Positions 28,198-36,255 of a stretch of 64,000 nt of DNA are shown here, in pieces. The DNA is from Methylobacterium nonmethylotrophicum (GTDB lineage: Bacteria > Pseudomonadota > Alphaproteobacteria > Rhizobiales > Beijerinckiaceae). Both the position numbers and the translations under genes were made by a program. Position 1 is the stretch's first letter. The number at the start of each line of letters is the position of its first letter. The notes below the pieces were generated by a model, which saw only the letters and a program-made list of their open reading frames with translations, had not been told where the DNA came from and did not search any database. Where the stretch lies: positions 62,001 to 126,000 of the forward strand of contig NZ_SRLB01000007.1 in assembly GCF_004745635.1 (NCBI RefSeq). Direction: 5' to 3'.

Positions 28198-28941
28198 ATG
28201 ATGATATTGAACCATCGTGGAGCCCGGAAGACCGCCCTCGTGTTCGGCGGATCGCGCGGGATTGGCGCAGCCATCGTGTCGCGACTCGCCGAGGATGGCC
28301 ACGCGGTCGCCTTCACTTTCGCCTCGCGCGCCGACGCGGCGGAGGCGCTGAGCGAGGCTGTTCGCGCCAGGGGCGGGGAAGCCCATGCACTTTGCGCAGA
28401 CAGCGCCGATCCGGCCGCGATCCGCGACGCCGTACGTGCGGCGACTGAGAACTTGGGATCCCTCGACGTCGTCGTGGTCAATGCCGGGGTGATGAGGCTC
28501 GGGACCATCGACGCGGTGCCTCTCGATGACCTCGACCTGATGATCGACGTCAACGTGCGCGGCGTCTTCCTGTCGATTCAGGCTGCTCTGCCGCACATTC
28601 CCGATGGCGGCCGGGTCGTCACCATCGGCAGTTGCGTGGCGCTCCGGACCGGCATGCCTGGGGCGAGCGTTTACCAGTTCACCAAGTCCGCCGTCGCCGG
28701 CATGGTGAAGGGGCTCGCGCTCGATCTTGCGCCGCGGCGGATCACCATCAACAACGTCCAGCCCGGTCCGACGGACACCGACATCAATGCGGGTGCCGTC
28801 GAGATGCTTTCCGAGCGGAGCCCGTTGCGACGCGTCGCCGACCCGTCGGAGGTCGCCGGCTTCGTGTCCTATCTCGCACGGGCCGAGGCCGGCTTCGTCA
28901 CGGGGGCAAGCCTCACCATCGACGGCGGCTTCACGCTCTGA
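28198..28941 (+). CDS. Short-chain dehydrogenase/reductase (3-oxoacyl-ACP reductase-like)
   Basis: A 247-residue classical SDR. The cofactor motif is GGSRGIGAA near residue 20, the NAG motif is VVNAGVM, Ser lies in TIGSCVALR, and catalytic Tyr159-x3-Lys163 is in VYQFTKSAV. The C-terminus reads ASLTIDGGFTL, typical of the FabG-like group. Two ATG codons in tandem (28198, 28201) follow an AGAGGAG site. It is probably the target of the adjacent TetR regulator. The substrate is unknown. Confidence 0.92.
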   Translation: MMILNHRGARKTALVFGGSRGIGAAIVSRLAEDGHAVAFTFASRADAAEALSEAVRARGGEAHALCADSADPAAIRDAVRAATENLGSLDVVVVNAGVMRLGTIDAVPLDDLDLMIDVNVRGVFLSIQAALPHIPDGGRVVTIGSCVALRTGMPGASVYQFTKSAVAGMVKGLALDLAPRRITINNVQPGPTDTDINAGAVEMLSERSPLRRVADPSEVAGFVSYLARAEAGFVTGASLTIDGGFTL

Positions 28942-29088
28942 ACGCTCACCCGTCAGAGCATCGTACATCCGCTTACAAAAACGGCCTTCGAGCACACACT
29001 CGGCACAACAACTGACGGCTTACTGCGACCGACCCATTCCGCCGAACATCCTTCGCGATGTCCGGCTGGCCAGGAGGAGCGTCGATCC

Positions 29089-29505
29089 ATGAACAAGACC
29101 GCGAACAACCTGTACACGGCCCATGTCCATACGGTGGGAGGGCGCGAGGGAACGGCGCGCAGCCTGGACGGCCGGCTCGACGTACGGCTGTCCCGCCCCG
29201 GAAGCGCTGGTGAGGGAACCAACCCGGAGCAGCTCTTCGCGGCCGGCTGGTCCGCCTGCTTCGAGGGCGCGATGGTACGTGCGGCGAGGACGCTCGACGT
29301 TACGCTTCCCCAACCGCCGAGCATCGATGCCGAGATCGGGCTCAACCAGGGCGAGGACGGCTTTTTCCTCAGTGCCCGCCTGACGATCGACGTGCCCGGC
29401 CTCGACCGCGCCCTGACCGAGCAGGTCGTCGAGGCGGCGCACCGGATCTGCCCGTATTCGAAGGCGACCCGCGGACAAATCGACGTCGTGCTGATGGTCG
29501 CCTGA
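29089..29505 (+). CDS. ohr: Organic hydroperoxide resistance protein (OsmC/Ohr family)
   Basis: A 138-residue peroxiredoxin-like protein. The two reactive cysteines are in AGWSACFEGAM and RICPYSKATRG, and the GTNPEQLFAAGWSACF block identifies the Ohr branch. It reduces organic hydroperoxides using lipoylated protein thiols in the cytoplasm. A CAGGAGG site precedes ATG 29089. It stands in a stress-related stretch with the TetR/SDR pair upstream and an exported hydrolase downstream. No OhrR-type MarR regulator is adjacent. Confidence 0.94.
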   Translation: MNKTANNLYTAHVHTVGGREGTARSLDGRLDVRLSRPGSAGEGTNPEQLFAAGWSACFEGAMVRAARTLDVTLPQPPSIDAEIGLNQGEDGFFLSARLTIDVPGLDRALTEQVVEAAHRICPYSKATRGQIDVVLMVA

Positions 29506-29559
29506 GGCTTGGTCGCCCGAATGGCGGAGGCGGACCATTCTTACAATCGGAGACTATAC

Positions 29560-30594
29560 ATGAGCGCGACATCGGAATTGGGGCGCCGCCAATTACTGCG
29601 GCACATCGGCACCGCGTTGGCTGCCGGCACGGTCACCGGGATCGTCCCTGCCGCGGCGCAGGGCACGACCCCTAGTGCGTCACCGGAGCCTCGCGCGTCG
29701 TTCGGACCGCTGAAGCGGGTCCGAGCCGGCGACCTTGAGGTCGCCTACGCCGAGGCCGGCCCGGCGGACGGCAAGCCGGTCCTGCTCCTGCACGGCTGGC
29801 CCTACGACATCCACAGCTACGTCGACGTTGCCCCCGTGCTCGCGGGTGCGGGCTATCGCGTGCTGATTCCGTATCTGCGGGGCTACGGCGCGACCCGATT
29901 TCTCACGGATGCGACTCCGCGCAACGGCCAGCAAGCTGCACTCGCCCACGACGCGGTCGCCTTCCTCGACGCGCTGAAGATCGAGCGGACGCTCGTGGCG
30001 GGATGCGATTGGGGCGCGCGCACCGCCTGCATCCTCGCGGCTCTGTGGCCGGCCCGGTGTAAAGGGCTTGTCTCGGTAAGCGGCTATCTCATCGGCAGCC
30101 AGCAGGCCAACGCAATGCCGCTGCCGCCGAAGGCCGAGCTGCAGTGGTGGTACCAGTTCTACTTCGCCACCGAGCGGGGGCGTGAGGGCTACGCCCGCTA
30201 CACCCGCGACTTCGCCCGACTGATCTGGGAGCTCGCCTCGCCGCAGTGGCGGTTCGACGACGCTACCTTCGCCCGCTCGGCCCTGGCCTTCGACAATCCC
30301 GACCACGTCGCGGTCTCGATCCACAATTACCGTTGGCGGCTCGGGCTGGCACAGGGCGAGGCTCGGTTCGACGAGACCGAGCGCAAGCTCGCCGCCTTCC
30401 CAACTATCGCAATTCCGACGATCACGCTTGAGGGCGACGCGAACGGCGCGCCCCATCCCGAGCCCGCGGCCTATGCCAGGAAGTTCTCCGGGCGCTACGA
30501 GCACCGCACGATCACCGGCGGCATCGGGCATAACCTTCCCCAGGAGGCGCCGCGGGCCTTCGCGCAAGCGGTGGTGGACGTCGATGGCTTTTGA
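29560..30594 (+). CDS. Tat-exported alpha/beta hydrolase (epoxide hydrolase/haloalkane dehalogenase-like)
   Basis: A 344-residue protein with a twin-arginine leader (GRRQLLRHIGTALAAGTVTG, about residues 8-27). The core is an alpha/beta hydrolase: oxyanion HGWPYD near residue 80, nucleophile Asp150 in AGCDWGART, and catalytic His in GGIGHNLPQEAP near the C-terminus. The Asp nucleophile places it with epoxide hydrolases, haloalkane or fluoroacetate dehalogenases rather than esterases. Its 3' end overlaps the cytochrome P460 gene by 11 bases, so the two are co-translated. The substrate is unknown. Confidence 0.9.
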   Translation: MSATSELGRRQLLRHIGTALAAGTVTGIVPAAAQGTTPSASPEPRASFGPLKRVRAGDLEVAYAEAGPADGKPVLLLHGWPYDIHSYVDVAPVLAGAGYRVLIPYLRGYGATRFLTDATPRNGQQAALAHDAVAFLDALKIERTLVAGCDWGARTACILAALWPARCKGLVSVSGYLIGSQQANAMPLPPKAELQWWYQFYFATERGREGYARYTRDFARLIWELASPQWRFDDATFARSALAFDNPDHVAVSIHNYRWRLGLAQGEARFDETERKLAAFPTIAIPTITLEGDANGAPHPEPAAYARKFSGRYEHRTITGGIGHNLPQEAPRAFAQAVVDVDGF

Positions 30595-31102
30595 TCGTCA
30601 CGCAAGCGGGCGGCGCGCCCTGCTCCTGTGTGCCGCCGCCGGCCTCGCCCTGGCCGCGGTACGGGCGTTCGGAGACGAGGCGAAGCCAGCCTCGCCGATC
30701 TACGGCATCACCGTTCCTGACGGATATCGCGATTGGCGCCTGATCGCCCCGGCCCTTGAGGATGCACCGCTGAACGAGCTGCGGGCGGTGCTCGGCAACG
30801 ACGTCGCCGTGCAGGCGTACCGGACCGGCACGCTGCCGTTCCCGGACGGCAGTGTCCTGGTTAAGCTCGCCTGGAAGCGCACGCCCTCCGCCGAGTTCGA
30901 TTCGGCGACGGTGCCGGGCCCCGCCACGACCGTGCAAGTCATGGTCAAGGACGCGGCGCGCTACCCGCAATCGGGCGGCTGGGGCTTCGGCCGCTTCATC
31001 GACGGCAAGCCGGTCGACGAGGCGCAGCACCAGACCTGTTTTGCCTGCCACGAAACACGGGTGAAGGAGCGCGATTTCGTCTTCACCCGCTACGCCCGTT
31101 GA
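30584..31102 (+). CDS. Cytochrome P460 family heme protein, exported
   Basis: A 172-residue protein with an N-terminal leader (SGRRALLLCAAAGLALAAV, possibly Tat). The mature part carries PDGYRDWRLIAPA, a P460 family feature, and a single c-type heme site CFACH near residue 150, followed by VKERDFVFTRYA. Relatives include hydroxylamine/nitric-oxide oxidising P460 and heme proteins of unknown function. It starts inside the upstream hydrolase gene, implying a linked function in the periplasm. Confidence 0.88.
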   Translation: MAFDRHASGRRALLLCAAAGLALAAVRAFGDEAKPASPIYGITVPDGYRDWRLIAPALEDAPLNELRAVLGNDVAVQAYRTGTLPFPDGSVLVKLAWKRTPSAEFDSATVPGPATTVQVMVKDAARYPQSGGWGFGRFIDGKPVDEAQHQTCFACHETRVKERDFVFTRYAR

Positions 31103-31262
31103 CCTTCGCGCGACGTGGCTGCGGTGGCTCAGCGCATCGCAGCATCATCTCGGACCCCAATCGATGGGACGGTTGCGTGCGGGAAATTTCCTGCGACCCA
31201 TCAGTTGGTGGGATGCCCCGAAGCCGATCCGGCTCCGAGAACGCAACCGGGGTAGGTTATCG

Positions 31263-32339
31263 ATGATCGATGGTACGACAACCGGATCGGGCGGGCTGCG
31301 ATATACGAAGCCATCCTCTCACTCCGGTCTCTGGATCCTGGCGCCTACCGTAGGGGCGCTGGCGGGCCTAATCTACGGTCTTGCCTCCGATATCGAACCA
31401 CTCGTCTCCGCCCTGCGCGGCGCCTTCATCGGCGCGCCCGTCCTCCTCTACGAGCGGGGCGTGCTGATGCGGCGGTGGCGCGACTGGAGCCGTCGCGCCG
31501 CGACGCCGGTCTTCGGACTGGCGACACTCGCGACCTACGTGGCGATGATCGTGTTCGGCAACGCGGTAGCCGGCACGATCCTCCATCACGGCTTCGGCTA
31601 CATGGCGAACGCGCACGTTGCGATGAAGATGTCGGAGACTGGCTTTGCCTACGCTCTCGGGATCTCGGCACTGGTCACCTTCGTCCTGCGCGTGCGCGAC
31701 CTGATGGGTCCGCGCGTCTTTGCCAGCCTGTTAGTCGGGCGCTACCACCGAGCGATCACCGAGGAGCGCATCTTCCTCTTCCTAGACGTGGCAGGCTCGA
31801 CGCGCTTTGCCGAGGAGCACGGCGACCTCGCCGCCCAGACCTGGCTTGGGGCAATCTTCAACGCGCTCGCTCTGCCGGTCCGCCGCGCGAGCGGCTCGAT
31901 CGACGACTACATCGGCGACATGGCTATGGTGAGCTGGTCGATGGAGCGCGGTCTGCGCGACGCGGCCTGCCTTGAATGCGTGTTCGACGTCCTACGTATC
32001 GTAGAAGCCGATGCCGGGCGATGGACCGCCCGCTTTGGCGAGGTTCCGAGGTTCCGCGCCGCGCTCCATTGCGGTCCCGTAGTGACGGCGGAGATCGGGC
32101 TCGAGCGGCGCAAGATCGCGTACTTCGGTGACACCCTGAACACGACAAGCCGGCTCGAAGGACTGGCAAAGGAACTCGGCGCTGAGATCGTCGTCTCGGG
32201 CGACCTCCTCGACCGCCTGGGGGACCTCCCTGGGCACATCCGCATATCCGAGTTCGGTGTCCGTGCCCTGCGGGGCCGCAAGGAGTCGCTGCGGATCGCG
32301 GCAGTCCACGTCCACAAGTCAGCAAAAATTGCCCCATAA
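31263..32339 (+). CDS. Membrane-anchored class III adenylate/guanylate cyclase
   Basis: A 358-residue protein. Three to four hydrophobic segments lie in residues about 20-155, then a cytoplasmic class III cyclase domain. The metal-binding Asp is in IFLFLDVAGSTRFAEEHG, the second acidic residue in DDYIGDMAMVSW, and the transition-state Asn/Arg in FGDTLNTTSRLEGLAKELG. It should convert ATP (or GTP) to a cyclic nucleotide. ATG 31263 is preferred over 31164 because the earlier part has no membrane or domain features. No cyclic-nucleotide receptor is encoded nearby. Confidence 0.88.
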   Translation: MIDGTTTGSGGLRYTKPSSHSGLWILAPTVGALAGLIYGLASDIEPLVSALRGAFIGAPVLLYERGVLMRRWRDWSRRAATPVFGLATLATYVAMIVFGNAVAGTILHHGFGYMANAHVAMKMSETGFAYALGISALVTFVLRVRDLMGPRVFASLLVGRYHRAITEERIFLFLDVAGSTRFAEEHGDLAAQTWLGAIFNALALPVRRASGSIDDYIGDMAMVSWSMERGLRDAACLECVFDVLRIVEADAGRWTARFGEVPRFRAALHCGPVVTAEIGLERRKIAYFGDTLNTTSRLEGLAKELGAEIVVSGDLLDRLGDLPGHIRISEFGVRALRGRKESLRIAAVHVHKSAKIAP

Positions 32340-33604
32340 TCCTCGACGTAGCGACGTTAAGATCCGAGTGATTTATGATTTACCACACTAAGCTTCTGGT
32401 GGTACGGCTTTCTAGCGCAACGTCAAATAGGGTATCCATGTTGGGCTTCGAAGCTGCCATCCTGCTGGGCAGGTTACGCTTCTACGACACGGACTAGGAA
32501 TAGTAATTTGTTCGCCGTAGCTATGGTCGCGGCACTAATTTGCTTTAAGCAATTAATATGAATAACTGCTATTATATAAAATTCTGTTATTTCGATACTT
32601 AACCATGAATCTACGGCATGCTTGATTGATTCAGAGATAGGCCGAAGGCAGCTTTTCTAATAACGACCAGATATGGCTCCTGGGGTGATCTTGCCGCTCG
32701 GCACCTGTCTTCTGAGCAGCCGCTACCCACCCCATGCGGTCCTTCGGTGGTGGCGGATTGAGGGTCCGCTTGGGGTCAGGAGTTCACCTCCTCCCGCTTA
32801 TTCGGCTTCGCGCCAATTTCCGACCTTCAATCACTTCAGCTGAAGTGGCAGCTCGTCACCTGATAGCGGACCTCTCGCAGGCCGGCGAGTTCCATTATCG
32901 AAAAACCCCATCAACAGTTGGTCGCGATAGCTCGTCGTCGACAAATATAAAATAGCGGCGCATTCTTGGCGGCGACCACTAAGCTAACGATTTTAGCGGC
33001 CTTCATGGCCAAGGATTAGATTATAATGCTGCAGAATTGGGCTTGGCAGGAATCGCAGCGGAAGGATCGGGGCCTCACATTGGCATAGCGAAAGCGAGCG
33101 CACTGGCGCTCGAAGGTACGTGCGACCAAGGCCGGGTACGGCGACGCGCTCTATCCCGTTGTCAAGACTGCCCGATCCGCATGTGGAGGCGGCGTTTCCA
33201 TGGGCTGCGCAGTCGCTTGCGCGGCGGCTGCCGGCTTGCTGGGACATCGGGGTCGTTGCAGTCGATCTACGCCAGGGCAGCGGCGCCCGCTTCCACCGAT
33301 CCCGGCTCGCCCCCTGCAGCCGGCCCGGCGGCACATGCTTGACATGTTCCCAATCACGCAGGCGCTGCGACAGCATCCCTATCCACTTCGATCGTCTTAG
33401 GATCAGCAACGGTTCCGCGCCCCGCCACGTATCGTCGGCCACTGACTGGTCATGTCTGGGAGGACGGAGCCATCATGGCTGATGATCACCTATATCATTT
33501 TTCTCTATTTGATGAACAACCGCTCTGCACGCACGATCCTTCCGACTGGGCGCATACAAGAACGCCATCACGCGCGGTCGCCCGAAAGAACAACCGGAGG
33601 AATC
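32340..33604 (+). other. Long intergenic region with low-GC stretch, repeat copy B2 and no supported gene
   Basis: From about 32480 to 32660 composition falls to roughly one third G+C. The repeat copy B2 follows at 32717-32835. From about 33000 to 33450 GC-rich sequence returns with overlapping frames on both strands (the longest about 150 codons, minus strand 32993-33442) that resemble no family I know; this may be a decayed gene. An exceptionally good ribosome site, CCGGAGGAATC, occurs at 33595-33604. Confidence 0.5.
32717..32835 (+). repeat. Mosaic intergenic repeat, copy B2 (hybrid of A and B types)
   Basis: The first half (CTACCCACCCCATGCGGTCC, then GGTGGTGGCGGATTGAGGG) is the B type. 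It then switches to GGGTCCGCTTGGGGTCAGG, exactly the A1 core, and returns to a B-like end (GGCTTCGCGCCAATTTCCGACC). It sits between the cyclase gene and the furan-degradation locus. Confidence 0.8.
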
Positions 33605-33646
33605 ATGCCCAATCACCGCGACCTGTGCACATTCGCTGACGTCTGA
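33605..33646 (+). CDS. Possible 13-codon leader peptide upstream of the SSS transporter
   Basis: ATG 33605 follows GGAGGA (33596-33601) closely and reads MPNHRDLCTFADV before TGA at 33644. It ends 14 bases before the transporter start, which itself has a poor ribosome site. It could couple translation to the transporter, or be the remains of the small DUF3311-type membrane gene that often precedes SSS transporters. There is no other evidence that it is made. Confidence 0.3.
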   Translation: MPNHRDLCTFADV

Positions 33647-33660
33647 CGGACAGCGGCATC

Positions 33661-35068
33661 ATGCAGCCGAACTGGGTCGTGCTGTCGCTCACGTTGGCCT
33701 ACTTGGCAGCGATGGGGTTGATCAGCGTCGTCGCGCGCCGTCACGCCAGGAGCGCCGGCAGCTTCACGTCGGGAGGAGCGCGTTACCCGGCAGTCCTGAT
33801 CGGCTTCCTGCTCATGTCCGAGTTCATCGGTACGGCGGCGAGCGTCGGCACGACGCAGACCGCCGTGAAGGTCGGCCTCTCGGCGGCCTGGAACATCGTG
33901 GCCCTCGGCATCGGCTTCATGCTGTACGCCTTCTTCCTGGCCCGTCGCTTCAAGACGCTCGGCGAGAACACCTTCTCGGGCGCGCTGGCCCGCGCCTATG
34001 GACGCCCGACCAAGCTCGCCACCTCGGTCATCATGATCTTCGCCCTGCAGATCGTGGCGATCTCGACCTACGCGGGCGGCGGCTCCATCCTGGCGGGGCT
34101 GCTCGGGATGGACCGCACCACGGCGATCGTCATCACCGGCGCGGTGGCGACGCTCTACGTCGGCATCGGCGGCATGCGCTCCGTGATCACCACCAATGTG
34201 CTGCACGCCGTCGTCAAGTACGTCGGCATCCTGGTCGCAGCGGCCTTCGCCGTCTCGCAAATCGGCGGCCTCGGGTCCCTGCAGGCACAGGTTCCGGCCC
34301 GGATGTTTGCCGTCGACACCGTCGGCTGGTCCCAGATCCTGGCTTGGCTCGTGGCCGGGATCGGCGCGGTCTTCTCGACACAATACGTGATCCAGGCGAT
34401 CAACACCGTGGAGGACGGTCGCACCGCCCAGGCCGCGAGCTTCTGGTGCGCAATCCTTCTCGATTCCGTTCGGCCTGCTGGCCGCCCTCGTCGGCGTGTG
34501 CGCGGGCGCCTTGATGCCGAACGTGCCGCCGATCGGGGTGCTGCCGGCGCTGATCGCCCGGATGGACGACGTCCTTGCCGCGGTCGTGGTCGCGGGCCTC
34601 GCCGGTTCGCTGTTCGGCACGATCTCGGCGCTCAGCATCGGTGCGGCGACGCTCCTCTACAAGGATTTCTACATACCCCTTCGCGGCGATGTGGAAGGAC
34701 GCGGCTCGCTCGCCTTCGTGCGTGCGGCGACGATCGCGGTGGGGCTGCTGCCGATTCCGCTCGCGATCTACGCGCCGGATATCCTGAAGGTTACCTTCCT
34801 CGCCAAGTCCCTGCGCACCACTCTCGCGGTCCTGGTCCTGTTCGCCTTCTACGCGCCACACGTGACGCGGCCGCGGGCCGCATTCGTCAGCATCGTCGCG
34901 TCCCTCGTGCTGACGATCGGCTGGTTCCTGGCGGGCGACCCATTCGGGATCAACAATGCCTACGTGGCTCTGGTCATCCCACTGGTCGTGATGGGGACGG
35001 ATCACCTGCTGAAGCGGTCAGGCGCGGACATCCCGGCCTCTGTTCCGGTATCCCTGCGACAGAAGTAG
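33661..35068 (+). pseudogene. Sodium:solute symporter (SSS family) with a single-base frameshift near 34462
   Basis: The first 267 codons encode an SSS transporter (MQPNWVVLSLTLAYLAAMGL, then FIGTAASVGTTQTAVKVGLSAAW and further membrane segments). At ILLDSVR the frame breaks. Dropping one G at about 34462 restores ILLIPFGLLAALVGVCAGA and the rest of the protein, which ends at 35068 (GADIPASVPVSLRQK). Restored length is about 468 residues, normal for the family. It stands just upstream of the AraC regulator of the furan locus and may have imported a carboxylate such as 2-furoate (inference). It may be a real pseudogene or a sequencing error. Confidence 0.85.
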
Positions 35069-35128
35069 CAGCGAGGCTGGGCATGGCGACGGCTGGCTGC
35101 GTTCGGCACCGGGTGCTAGGCTGTTCTC

Positions 35129-35986
35129 ATGTCTGATGCTCTCGAAATCACGTACGGAGATTTCGGCCGCGTTGCCCTGCTCGACATGGATCGCGGGTTG
35201 GTTCGCCACGCCCATCCGCACTGCCACGTGCTGCTGAAGGTCGAGGGTGACGACACGCAGTTCCTGGTCGGCGACCGGGTGGTCAACCTGACCGACAGCC
35301 AGGCGGTCCTCGTCAACGCGTGGGAGACCCACGCCTACGTCCACGATCCGCGCCGCGAGCCGTCGATGATCCTCGCGCTGTACATCGAGCCGGCATGGCT
35401 CGGCGCCTTCCGGCACAATTGGTCGGCGAGCGCCGCACCGGGCTTCTTCGACGAGCCCGCCGGGCTGATCACCGCGGTGATCCGCGGTCTCGTGCGGGAT
35501 CTCGCCGCCGAGATGGTCTACACCCCCGGTTCACCGCGCATCCGGGGCGAGCTGCTGCCGGGACTGATGATCGCCCTGATCGAGCGGTTCACGAAGTGGC
35601 GCGAGATCGGAACCTCCCTGCGCGAAGCAGGGCGGCGCCCGCGGGGAGACTGGCGTGTGCAGCGGGCCATGGCCCGGATGCGCGGCGAGGACGGGCTCGG
35701 CCTCAGCGCCGAAGCCCTGGCCCGCGAAGCCGGCCTGTCGCGCGCCCATTTCTACCGCCTGTTCGAGCAGACGACCGGCGCCTCGCCGCACGTCTTCCTC
35801 AACTCGATCCGGATCGAGCGCGCCGTCGAGGCGATCGTCGCGGGCGACGAGAGCCTTTCGGATCTCGGCACGAAGCTCGGCTTCGCGGCACCCGCGCATT
35901 TCTCGCGCTTCTTCCGCGACCACGTCAGCGTGCCCCCGAGCGTCTTCCGCGGCATCGTCCGCCGCTCGGCCGGCTTCGCGGCCTGA
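35129..35986 (+). CDS. AraC-family transcriptional regulator (probable furan-locus regulator)
   Basis: A 285-residue regulator with an N-terminal cupin-like sensing domain (FGRVALLDMDRGLVRHAHPHCHVLLK, a His-rich AraC cupin) and a C-terminal double HTH (LSAEALAREAGLSRAHFYRLFEQTTGASPHVFLN, then LSDLGTKLGFAAPAHFSRFFRDH). It precedes hmfABCDE on the same strand. The second AraC gene at 52492 is a clear paralogue, sharing GRVALLDMD, HCHV, LALYIEPAWL and both helices. In known hmf loci a regulator of this type sits with the 2-furoate genes. Confidence 0.9.
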   Translation: MSDALEITYGDFGRVALLDMDRGLVRHAHPHCHVLLKVEGDDTQFLVGDRVVNLTDSQAVLVNAWETHAYVHDPRREPSMILALYIEPAWLGAFRHNWSASAAPGFFDEPAGLITAVIRGLVRDLAAEMVYTPGSPRIRGELLPGLMIALIERFTKWREIGTSLREAGRRPRGDWRVQRAMARMRGEDGLGLSAEALAREAGLSRAHFYRLFEQTTGASPHVFLNSIRIERAVEAIVAGDESLSDLGTKLGFAAPAHFSRFFRDHVSVPPSVFRGIVRRSAGFAA

Positions 35987-36255
35987 TCCCACCCGCCGCA
36001 ACTCACGCGCTGCTCCCTGCCTGCACGACCGCCGCCCATTGCCGGACGGGGTGCGACGCTCGCCTGTCCCGTGCGCCGGAGAAGCAAGGGTCGCACCCCT
36101 GCACCAGCAAGCCCGCCCGGACGTCACGATGCCGGTCCGCGGATTTTGAGACGTTTCGGTAAGTTGTGAGACGGGGGCGTCTCACGTCCCGCGGCGGGGT
36201 CGATGCAGTTTGCACTCACGAGGCCTCCCTAGAGCCTCGAACGAGGAAGCGAGCA

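Noticed and set aside
32993..33442. 150-codon minus-strand frame before the SSS gene
   Set aside because: No recognised family and the opposite strand is equally open; kept only as a possible decayed gene.
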